From Metridium senile (taxonomy: Eukaryota; Cnidaria; Anthozoa; Actiniaria; Metridiidae), in the NCBI GenBank assembly GCA_949775045.1, contig OX459099.1, positions 1,892,501 through 1,956,500 on the forward strand: a DNA stretch of 64,000 nt. Reading direction: 5' to 3'. Under the pieces are notes generated by a model that made no database searches, was not told where the DNA came from, and saw nothing but the letters and a program-made list of their open reading frames with translations. The position numbers and the translations under genes were made by a program. Within the stretch, counting starts at the first letter, position 1, and the number at the start of each line of letters is the position of its first letter. Below, one piece after another: positions 1 through 11,600 of the stretch.

Positions 1-1203
1 CGCCAAATTATCGAGTTCCCAGAAAGCTCGCAAATATCTAGAATGATAACCAAAATGTGATTTATTTGCTTAGATTTTTACTTAATCATCATGTGGGCTT
101 GTATCAGAATGTGAAAACACTAAAATTTGACGAAATATTGACTCTTCAAAATACGTGACTGATATTACGTGATGCAGATCGCTTTTCCGATATCTCTGGA
201 TCAAAATGACGGAATTTTATAAAATTTGTTGTTAAGACTATATTGGAGGAGCTATAAATGATATCAAAAGCACCCCATTGTAGAGTTTATAGTTTTGAAG
301 CTAAAAATTTGATTGCATGACATGAAATCCATCTATACCCATTTACCTGCCTAATATGACTTACTTTTCTATTTTTAATTCCTGGTAATATGTCATCCGG
401 TTTACCTTTGTCCAGAACTTTTTTATGCATCTAAAAAATAGTTGATCAAAAAATCACAAAATTATCATAAAAATCATATGAAGTCAACATAAGCAGAATG
501 ATCAAGCAATCAACATGAGCAACCATGTCTTCATGTCTACCTTGTGTTTGCAGAGTGGTTCTTTTGTTGTTGCTGTAAATACAAAATAGACATACTGTAT
601 GTGAGCATCAGCAAAACAATTGGTAAGAAATGAAATCAGCCACATGTGTTGGTGGGAGTTCATTCAGCCATAGAGAACAAGCCAGTGTAGTATATCAACC
701 TAAATTATTTAAAAAAACACCAAATCTGAATGTGGCCAACAATTCAAATAAATATTGGTCTGGACTGACTAGAATCTCATACAAGTGAGAAATCCACTGT
801 GTTTAGAAGGAGGCTAGTCAGTTTTTGGCAATAATGTTTTTAATGCTCTACTTCTTGGTGAGTGCATAGCAGTGAGCACTTATTCTTTTGTTGTTACATA
901 ATAGATATATTAGATTAGCTTGTTGTTTCTGCAGTAGTATCTTTTAGTAATATCAGCCTGCCAATCCCTTTTTTATCAGCAGAGATGTCATTTACTGCGG
1001 TTTTCCACTTTCTGCGAACTCAGACATTCCCACAGCTTATTGTGAAACATGTTTTTAGCTGCTGTCAATCAAAACTAATTAGTCGGTACCTTTTAAATCC
1101 TTGATTGATGGCAGCTGAAAACGAATTTCACAACGAGCCCCTGAAATGTCTGAGTTTGCAGAAAGTTGAAAACCACAGTAAATTGATTTGATTTGTGAGG
1201 TAC
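1..1203. other. Intronic or downstream DNA of the UBFD1-like gene, no exon recognised
   Basis: After the donor at 1203 I see no open stretch on the minus strand resembling the UBFD1 C-terminal domain. The sequence is AT-rich and, apart from the foldback at 990-1185, shows nothing recognisable. It is probably one intron whose acceptor lies beyond the left edge. Confidence 0.5.
990..1185. repeat. Foldback (inverted repeat) with about 38-bp outer arms
   Basis: Left arm 990-1027 (TTTACTGCGGTTTTCCACTT...) pairs with 1146-1184 (...CCACAGTAAA). A second inner pair, CTGCTGTCAATCAA near 1060 and TTGATTGATGGCAG near 1103, extends the foldback. It lies in UBFD1 intron sequence just outside the 1204 donor. 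A non-autonomous DNA element is likely but no clear target duplication was assigned. Confidence 0.6.
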
Positions 1204-2781
1204 CTGTGGCTCCTTTCTCCTCTTTTAACTGACTTGGTGCAGGTGGTGTCACCTTTAATACATCATTAATAGTTGACCCAACTACCATCATCTTACAGCC
1301 ACTAGTAATGTTGACGTCACGTAATAATTTAGAGCCATCCTTTAGTAGACCTATTAAAAACAATAATAATAATAATAATAATTATGCATATCATTACTGT
1401 TGATATCTATAGTTTACAAAACCAATAAATGTCTAAATATTACAGTGCAAAGCCCAAAAGTATGACCGGCGATAATTTATTCATATTTTCTCTACATCTT
1501 TTCAATCAACTCCTCTAGATTAAATGTCAACATTTCTCACTGTGAATCACAAGACAAGAATGATGTCAATCTTTAGATGAATTTTGAGGTTAAAATAGCT
1601 AGAATGAAGTCCATTTAAATCCAAAGCAGTTACAGCTAGACAAACATGTCAAAAGAATGTGAATAAATTATCTGTAGTCACACTTTTGGGCTTTGCGCTG
1701 TAACACTTATTCGCCGAAGGAAATATTGCCGAATAATAACAAATACAAAGTGAAATTTCTTTAATCACCGAGTACATATTAATTCCAATGAAAATAAGAT
1801 ATTAATTAAATAAATAACTTACATATGAAAAATAATAATCAATATTTAGTGCAAAGATACAAAACTATTAGATATACCTTTGTACATGAGCTTTTGCATA
1901 GAGACAGGTAAACCTGAAATGAAATGTCAAAATAAATCAATAATATGAAAACAATAGTTTATTTTCGAGTTTATGTAATATCTGCTTACTAAGCACTTTC
2001 AATTTACAAAGGATTTAAAAGGAATATTAAAAGAACAAAAACATAGATATATACCATTGTATAATGATCATCATTTTCAAATTACTTTTGAACTGTTTTG
2101 ATTTATTGACAGAATATACTGCAGCTTTTCAGTTACATAATATAAATATATTTATTACGTAATCGGGCAAAAGCTAAGAACCAACATTAAGTTACTATAA
2201 TTATAATAAGCATGGGATTTTTAATTGAGCTCTTGCTTTATAACGACGACTATTATTATTATTTCGTTTACCAAATGACGATTTTCACAAAGAAATGTTT
2301 AATATCTTATCTACTAGCAAACAATCCATTCACCTGTCAAACCCTCAATGTGTTCTTTCAGCTGATCTACTGTCTGGCCTACATCAAACTCAACATCATA
2401 ATTTTTCTTGTTCCAAACCATTCTGAAATTCACTAATTCTGGCGGCGTTTTCTCACTATCACCCTCCTCCGCTGAGTCCTTTTCTTTCTCTTCTACGCTG
2501 AGTTGTTCTTTATTGCTGACGGATGGGTCTTCGTCGGTGCAGTTCTCGTTATTCGCAGTGCTGCCTTCAACATCTTCGTCCATTTTTGCGATTTTTTCCT
2601 GCTCGTTAGTTTTCTGTTCGTCATTGTTTACTGAAGAAGCTGCGGGAAATCAAAAGCACAAAAATAAATAATTGCTTTCTATGTATTTTCTGCCTTAGAA
2701 ATAGAAGAATGAGGAAATTAAAAAATGCTTGTAAGACAAAGAGCGATAAAGTCATCTTTTCTGACCTATCTCATCCGCCAT
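1204..2781 (-). CDS. UBFD1: UBFD1-like ubiquitin-domain protein, 5' part of gene (four exons)
   Basis: Exons on the minus strand are 2781-2766 (ATG, MADEI), 2639-2334, 1913-1878 and 1350-1204. All junctions are GT/AG and phase 1, giving 168 codons plus one base, so the gene continues past the left edge; I found no further exon in 1-1203. The N-terminus (about residues 1-75) is an acidic Glu/Asp/Ser-rich tail. A ubiquitin-like fold follows: FRMVWNKKNYDVEFDVGQTV, LKEHIEGLTG, GLPVSMQKLMYKG, LLRDVNITSGCKMMVVGST. The run MQKLM-K-GL and SG-K-MVVGSTINDVL match my memory of vertebrate UBFD1. The C-terminal UBFD1 domain would lie outside the window. Family role is poorly known (ubiquitin-like domain, reported link to NF-kB signalling). 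The start is chosen because ATG sits in the same CAAAATGGCGGA context as the divergent NUBP1 start and joins in frame to exon 2. Confidence 0.88.
1443..1700. mobile_element. TA-flanked MITE, 258 bp, termini CAGTGCAAAG
   Basis: The left end CAGTGCAAAGCCCAAAAGT and the reverse complement of the right end CAGCGCAAAGCCCAAAAGT are nearly identical, and similarity runs on for about 50 bp (both contain GATAATTTATTCA). TA flanks each end (1441-1442 and 1701-1702), as expected for a Tc1/mariner-type insertion. There is no coding capacity. It sits in the UBFD1 intron between exons 3 and 4. The size and CAGTGC start match the element at 42858-43114, though internal sequence differs. Confidence 0.72.
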
Positions 2782-3017
2782 TTTGAAATTTTGCGAGTTT
2801 CTCAACACAGGGATCCCTAAAAGGTATTCTCAATCCCCTTCATTATTTCAATATTTCCACGACATCATTTCCAAAATGGCATTTACTTAAGCTTTTATGC
2901 CAAGTCTATAACTTGCTTAGAGTTCTTAAACTTGCAATAGTGATACAGAAATACAAATTGAAATTTTTATAACAGTTTTGAAAACGTGGGCTTCCTGTGT
3001 GTTAGCTGAAAATCAAA
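2782..3017. promoter_or_regulatory. Divergent UBFD1/NUBP1 promoter region
   Basis: The two start codons, 2781 (minus) and 3018 (plus), are separated by 236 bp, so both promoters must share this interval. Both ATGs are embedded in CAAAATGGCGGA, which resembles the YY1-type AAnATGGCGGC motif that often overlaps start codons of TATA-less housekeeping genes. No obvious TATA box was seen. The YY1 reading is inference from the motif. Confidence 0.6.
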
Positions 3018-5198
3018 ATGGCGGACGATGTACCAGAAAATGCTCCTCAACGTAAGAAAGTCTTTTTCCTCCTTTAACTCACCATAAATAGGTTGAAAAA
3101 TATCAATTTAGCGCTGAGAGTAATAACTGTTCCTTTTAATAGTAGAGAATATGCAGAAATTATTCGTATTTTTTTAAAGAAATGATGTTTTTGTTGCAGA
3201 CTGTCCCGGTACGGGTAGTGACGATGCAGGGAAGGTGTCAGCTTGTGAAGGCTGTCCAAACCAGAACGTATGTGCATCCAGTAAACCAGCTGGACCTGAT
3301 CCAGGTAATAGACTACGCTGTTTATCTGACAAAAATGACTGTGAACGCAGACGTTTTACTATGGTAAAAGTCTTCAGTCAATCAAACATGCTGTGAACCT
3401 GAACCTGAACCAAGTGACAAACTATTAGAAATGAAGCTGATGATAGGATAATCCATTGTAATGTAATGAAAATCATGTTACTCTAAATATCATCAACATT
3501 GATAGAGCGCAAACACTTAATAAAATCTATGTTTACTGTCTAATAGTTCTTATTTAGCGAATATTAGTGACTATTTTAGACAAGTAAAGCTGTAATGAAG
3601 TATTGTCTCCTTTGTATTTGGCTTTTGTTAGACTGTTCTGGTTGAGTGATAGCCGCTATAAATAAGTACTGTTTGTTAGTAACAATTTTGATAATATTAT
3701 GTATTAATAAATGATTATTGTCATGATGTTCATTTTGTACATGTCTTTTAGACCTTGGAAAGATCAAAGAAAGGATGTCATCAGTAAAACACAAAATTCT
3801 GGTACTGTCTGGTAAAGGTGGTGTTGGCAAGAGTACTTTCACAGCACATCTTGCGCATGGTCTTGCAGCGGACGAAAATAGACAAGTATGCTGTGATCCA
3901 TTTGATAAATTCTTTCAATCATTCATCATCCATCCATCTATCCATCCATTCATTCTATCACCCATTCATCCATCCATCCATCCATCCATCCATCCATCCA
4001 TTCATTCTATCACCCATTCATCCATCCATCCATTCATTCTATCATCCATTCATCCATCCATCCATTCATTCTATCACCCATTCATCCATCCATCTATCCA
4101 TCCATTCATTCTATCACCCATCCATCCATCCATCCATTCATTCTATCACCCATCCATCCATCCATCTATCCATCCATTCATTCTATCACCCATCCATCCA
4201 TCCATCCATCCATCTATCCATCCATCCATTCATTCTATCATCCATCCATCCATTCATCAATTCATGTCTTTCATCCACTCTATAATTCATTCATCCATCC
4301 ATTCACTACATTAGTAATCCATCCATCCATCCATTCATTCTATCATCCATCCATCCATTCATTCTATCATCCATCCATCCATCCATCCATTCATTCTATC
4401 ATCCATCCATCCATTCATTCTATCACCCATTCATCCATTCATCAATTCATGTCTTTCATCCACTCTATAATTCATTCATCCATCCATTCACTACATTAAT
4501 AATCCATCCATCCATCCATTCATTCTATCATCCATCCATCCATTCATTCTATCATCCATCCATCCATCCATCCATTCATTCTATCATCCATCCATCCATT
4601 CATTCTATCATCCATCCATCCATCCATCCATCTATTCTATCATTCATCCATCCATTCATTCTATCATCCATCCATCCATCTATTCTATCATTCATCCATC
4701 CATTCATTCTATCATCCATCCATCCATCCATCTATTCTATCATTCATTCATTCTATCATTCATTCATCCATTTGGGTTTTTTTTTCATCCATCCATTCAT
4801 TTTTCTTCCATTCATTCCATTTTTCATTCATTCATTCATTCCATCATTCATCTTTCCTTCATCTATTTATTCTATCATACATTCATCCATCCATCCATCC
4901 ATCCATCCATCCATCCATCCATCCATCCATCCATTCATCCATCCATCCATCCGTCTGTCCATCCATCCATCCATCCATCCATTCTTCCATCCATCTATCC
5001 ATCCATCCATCCATCCATCCATCCATCCATCCATCCATCCATCCATCCATCCATCCATTCTTCCATCCATCTATCCATCCATCCATCCATCCATCCATTC
5101 GTCTGTCCATCCATCCATCCATCCATCCATCCATCCATCCATCCATCCATCCATCCATCCATCCATCCATCCATCCATCCATCCATTCTTCCATCCAT

Positions 5199-5236
<38 letters not shown>

Positions 5237-5245
5237 TTCCATTCT

Positions 5246-5276
<31 letters not shown>

Positions 5277-5286
5277 TTCCATTCTT

Positions 5287-5324
<38 letters not shown>

Positions 5325-5591
5325 TTCCATTCTTCCATCCATCTATTCTATCATTCATCCATCCATTCATTCTATCATCCATCCATCCATCCATCTATTC
5401 TATCATTCATTCATTCTATCATTCATTCATCCATTTGGGGTTTTTTTTCATCCATCCATTCATTTTTCTTCCATTCATTCCATTTTTCATTCATTCATTC
5501 ATTCCATCATTCATCTTTCCTTCATCCATCCATCCGTCTGTCCATCCGTCTGTCCATCCATCCATCCATCCATCCATTCTTCCATCCATCT

Positions 5592-5627
<36 letters not shown>

Positions 5628-8600
5628 TTCCATTCTTCCATCCATCCATCCATCCATCCATTCATTAATCCATCCATCCATCCATCCATCCATCCATCCA
5701 TCCATCCATCCATTCCATTCTTCCATCCATCCATCCGTCCATCCATTCTTCCATCCATCCATCCGTCCATCCATTCATTAATTCATTCAGTCATTCATCC
5801 ATTTCACCATGCATAAATCATCAATCAGATTTTTTCCTCAGGTAGCTGTTCTAGATGTTGATATCTGTGGGCCTTCAATTCCAACAGCAATGGGCCTTCA
5901 AGGGGAACAGGTATTGTAATTTTTATTACCAACTAAAACATATTTTGATTAAAGTGGCTTTAGTTGTTATTTGTATTACAAAAACTAAAGCAAGTAAGTT
6001 TGTGAAAAGGACTATTAATTCCAAGTGACAAACAACAACTTCAATTTTATAGTTACAATACTATAAAATATCTGAATAAATCTTTTATGTGATAGGTCCA
6101 TCAAAGTGGCTCAGGATGGTCACCAGTGGTAAATATGAAGATCACAACCAAGAAAATGCTTAAAATAAAAATAAAAATAAATCACTTTTTTAACGTCTCA
6201 ATGTATTTAGCCAGTGGCTAATTGGGGAGACTCAGACACACACTCACTACCTCTACATTAATTATTTTGCACACAACGCAGCTTACATGTTCATTTTTGT
6301 GGAGGAAGAAAAACCGGATAACCCAGAGAAAAACCCTCGTGGCATAGGAGAGAAGAACACATCAAACAAACTCAACTCACATATAATCCATGCCCGAGCT
6401 GGGACTCGAACCTGGACCACAGCGGTGAGAGGCCAGCGATTTAACCGCTAGGCCACCCATGCCACCCATGCATGTGTTGTTACTAGAATGCAGACACTAT
6501 GTCCGTGAAATATCACCAAAGTTATGTGTTGCTAACTAGTTGTTAGCTAGCAACTATTTGTCACTATCACTCAATCAGAACAAAAGAGAATGAAACTATA
6601 ATCTAACAATGTTTTATGTTTTCAGTATGTTGAGGATAATTTAGCAGTGATGTCAGTAGGATTCTTACTTGAGAAACCAACTGATGCTGTTATTTGGAGA
6701 GGACCAAAGAAAAATGGTAGGTTGAATGAAATAAAAGACATAAGTAATGGTGAAGGTGATGCTGATGCTGAAGATTATGAGGGTTGTGATGAAAGTGATA
6801 ATGGTGGAAATGTTTGTAGTGGCAATAATGGATGGTGGTGATGATGATAATGATTGATGATGGTGATAATGATTATGATGGCAGTGGTGGTGAATGGAAG
6901 TGGTGGTGATTATGATGATACAATGATGATGGTTGATGGTGATGATATTGATGATATTAGTTGTGGTGGGGGTAAAGGGAAGTGGTGGTGATTATCATGA
7001 TACAATGATGATGATGGTTGATGATGATGATATTGATGATATTGGTAGTGGTGGTGGTGAATAGAAGTGGTGGCAGTGATGATGATTGTAGCAAGATGAT
7101 GGTGATGACGATGATGATGATGGCTGCAATGATATTGGTAGTTGTTAGTGTTGGTAATGATGATGATGATAATGATGGTGTTGATAGCAATGATGATATT
7201 GGTAATTTTGGTGCAATTATGATGTTGTAATAGTATTAGTAACTTTTTTTCTTTTCTTTACTTTTACTTTTTCTTCTCTCTCACTCTTCTTCTCACCCTT
7301 TTCTTTTTCTTTCTGGTTCTCTTCTCTTTTCTTATTTTCTTTTTCTTTTGTTTCTTCATCCCTGATCCAATTTTTCATATCAACCAGTTGACAATATCAT
7401 TGATAATGTTTTATTCAAAGGATTAATCAAACAGTTTCTAAAAGATGTTGACTGGGGAGATGTTGATTACCTTGTTGTCGACACACCTCCTGGAACCTCT
7501 GACGAGCACCTGTCAATCATCCAATATCTACAGCATACTGGTATAGATGGAGCATTAGTTGTAACAACGCCCCAGGTATGTAGTGACAATCATTATCATT
7601 GATTAAAAAAATAGAATTAAAATTAAAACAAATTAAAGTGACAATCATTATCATTGATTAAAAAAATAGAATTAAAATTAAAACAAATTAAAAAATCATT
7701 GATGATGGTGAAGGTGTTGGGGTTGGCATGATGATTGCAATAGTGATGTGATGGAGGCACAACAGGGTTAATGATGGAGTGATGATGATGTGAGGGTGGT
7801 GGTGATGGGGTGGCAATAGTGATGATGTTGATGATAACAGTGGTATGGTGGGGTGGTTGTGTTGTTGATAATGGTGGTGGTGGTGGTGGTGGTGTTAGTA
7901 GTAAAGGTTGGAAGGATTGGAAGGAAATAATGGTATTTGCAATTACATTGCTGAAAATAATGATAATGCAGCTGATGATGATGTTGGTGGTGATAATAAG
8001 TGGCTACGAAGTGGCTACGAAGTGGCTACGAAGTTGAAGCATTTAAATCTGGTCTTAAGACGTTTTTTATGTCGCAAAGCTTCTGGATTATAATTTACAT
8101 ACGCTTTAGTTAATTCTGTATAATTTCTATATACTCTTTTTTAAATTCTCGTGTTTCAGTTTTATTTCATTTTATTTCACATTGTAAGCTCATTGAGACT
8201 TTGTGTAATGTGTAGCTAAGAACATCGTCATCATAACATTATTATTAAACACCATTTTACTGTTCTTCTACCTAGGAAGTCTCTCTTCTTGATGTTCGTA
8301 AAGAGATAAGTTTCTGTAAGAAAGTCAATCTTCCTGTTATTGGTGTGGTAGAGAACATGAGTGGATTTGTCTGCCCAAAGTGTGAGGTAAGGGCTGCTAA
8401 AAGATAGAAACCATACAAAATCAGACAACTGGAAAGCAGGCTGGCTGCTACACATTTACTCACATAACTACAAATTGTTCAACTGCAAATCTTTTTCTAT
8501 TTGATCGTACACAATATACACTAAAACAAGGGAAACGGGTTAAAAATAATATTAGGGAAACAAAAAGTAATGCTCAAAATAAAGAAAGTGGGCTATTTAA

Positions 8601-11600
8601 ACAGTGTGTATAAAACTACCCTGGGTTTTTTTTTTTTTTTTTTTTGTTCCTACCCTTAATTTATATGCGTACATTTTTTATTTGTTCGTGTAGACGAAAA
8701 AATTGTCCTATTTTTATGTGAGAACTACATTTGCTGAAAAGCTGGCATGTTAGCTTTTATGTGACAATTAAAAGTTGTCACAAATAATTGCCTTTAGATT
8801 CGGTGGCAAGAAAAGAAACTTCGTGAGGTTAAGAGAAAAAAACTCTACTTCAATCATATCATTTTTCTTTCGATTTTTCATTTTTTAACAGAAAGGTTCA
8901 GAAATTTTCCAAGCAACCACAGGCGGAGCTAAAAAGATGGCCAAAGACATGAAAGTGCCATTTCTTGGGAAAATCCCTCTTGATCCTAGAATAGGTAAAG
9001 ATTTTATATTTTTGCTTGCCATGCAGTGAGGGCAGGTTGGGTATTGTGTGCTTGTTTCTTGAATTAATCGACTTTTGTATGTATTTTTAGGAAAATCTTG
9101 CGACGAAGGCAAATCGTTTTTAAGTGAAATACCAGACTCCCCGGCGGCAAAAGCGTACACGGATATCACAAAACGTAAGTATTAGTGACTCTCGTTTATG
9201 ATAAACCGCATGGCGCAGTGTGCACTTTAAAAAGAGGTCTGTGCATGTAGTTTTTTTTATGTGTGAGGCGTGTGTAGTGGACTTGACATGCGCTCTCATG
9301 ATAAGCACATATTACAATGTTATTTATTTATTTATCTGCCCCTTATGATTGTATAAGCAGCGTACTCTGCGTGACAGTAGAAGAAGAAAGAACCTCTGCA
9401 AGGAGCCGCTTGAGCTCGTCCAGAAATTGAACGGAGATATTAAATTCAAACCTGTTTTAAACCCGTTATAACCAGTTTGAATTGCAAATGTGCGCGGACG
9501 TGTCAATGTTTGGCGCTATTTCACATTGCGGTATCCGCGCATGCTCGATAGAATGTCGAACAGGTCCTTGCAGAGCTGATACGAACTGAAGCAGCGTGGC
9601 TGCAATGTGCACTAAAAAGTGGACCATGCTTTAAAAAGTTGTTTATAATGCGCTATATAATCACCAAATCACATTTCACTTTGACTATCAGCCTTTTTGA
9701 CAGTCTCGCTTGTCGTTTGCCAGTGTTTTCGATTGCCTGTCTTTTTGATTGGCTGACTGTCGCTACGCCAATGTCTCGTGGCTGTTACTGTGTGACTATT
9801 TCATTTTCGGTTTGCAAATATTCCGGTATAAAGTAAACAGTATCACGAATCTACAGTTAAATTAACATACAAGTTTCAGTCGCTTTATTTCTAAGGAGTA
9901 CCTTAATTGTTATTACATTAAATATTCACCTTACGAAAAGAGTTTGTGAACGTACTTACGGAGAGGAGAGGAACGGATCAGGGAGGAGGGAGAAGCAGCA
10001 AAAATAAACAGGGAGGAGGGAGAAAAAGAGGTAAAAATAGAGGGAGGAGGGAGAATCAAAATATAAAGGGAGGAGGGAGAAGGTCGATTTTACCTAATTA
10101 ATAGGCCCTTTGTAGGACCTGGTCACGCAAAGATGCCTCGCGGGGTAATAAAAAACTTACAAAACGACAAACAAAACAATTCATCTTTGTAGATAATTTA
10201 TTCTTTAGTTTTAATTCAATCTATTACTTAAAATTCTTCCTCTATAAAGGTGTCGTCCGTCTTACCTCCTTGAAATGTTGTTTTTGACATGAAAAGTTAG
10301 CGTTTTTAAGATTTTCTTTTCCTATATTCGTGTGTGAACATCACGCAAGATAGCGACGTTTGAAGGTTAGTAATCGGGGTAACTTTCGTTTTTCCCGTTT
10401 CAAGTATATTTTTCGATGTTTTAATTTTCTGTGTCAAAGAGAATGGAGGAATGAAACACGTGGCCATGTCCTGCAAAGGGCCTTTTATTGTAGTGGCCTG
10501 ATTAATATTGTAATATTATTTGGGCCAATTTATGCGAACAGCTTATCTCTGAAATACAAACTATTAAATGGTTCAAATTTGTACCATTTGCACTATCTAA
10601 TGAATAGCCTCAATAGCTTATATTTACGAAGAACAAAGAAAATCAGGGAGGAGGGAGAAATAGTGGAAAAAGTTAGGGAGTAGGGAGAAAAATTGTATAA
10701 AATTTGGGAGGAATGATATTTAAATCGCTGTTCCTCTCCCCTTCTTACGGTTCGGACGTTTATCATATCCTTTCTGTTGTACTCCGAAGTAAACGTCATT
10801 ACAAGACAAAGATGTGATAAACATACAGCTATATATTCATTCATTTATCTTTATTTTTTTCTAAGCTATACTTTTGTTACTAGGTTTGTTTCTTCCGAAG
10901 CAATTGTTTCGAAACAACCGGATACAGTCTTGCTATCATCATTCATATTTCAAAGTGCTTATTGCAGTTCTTTTATTGAAGGGTTTTTGTTTCACGGATT
11001 AACTATCACGGCTCTTGTATATTTTATTAAAGTGTATAAGCCTGATATCCATTTCACGGACGTCTAACTACGTAATGGCGAGCTCTGATTTCTCTAAAGC
11101 TTCCGTTTCATTCGTTTGTTCTCAAAATGCTAATAATTGTCATGTTTGATTCCACTTAATACAAACAGCTTTTGCCAATACAAAAAGGGGGATAAGCATT
11201 CATTGAAACACGGATGAGACGAAATGTTTTCAATCATTGTGCTTTGGTCATGATGTAGCTTGTTGTTGAGATGTTTTTTTCATTAGTTCTATTTGCACCT
11301 ATGGTTTGTGTTAATTTTAGAATCAGTCTGGCGTTGTTATCTGTGAAAGCAGCTAGTGATAAGTGTTTCAGCTGTCTATCGAGCAAATTGAAACCTAGTT
11401 TCAAAACAACAAGGACCATTTTCTGTTGCGCCCAAGGGACGGACCATTTGATTTTCGTGGGGGGGGGGGGGGGGGGGAATTAGTTAGATTTTTAGCGTGC
11501 TCGACAATTTTTTTTTCCTCCAGTGTTTTTTCGTTGTACCAAACTATTTTTTTTTTTTGCCATATTGACGTTGCACGATATATTTTTATAGATTGTTGTT

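Noticed and set aside
3775..5774. Overlapping open frames IHPSIHPS (plus) and MDGWMDGW (minus)
   Set aside because: They come from the (CATC)n array; only 3752-3885 is a real exon (NUBP1 exon 3).
10360..10844. Plus and minus frames of 83-107 codons in NUBP1 intron 10
   Set aside because: No recognisable domain, overlapping on opposite strands, inside a likely transposable element.
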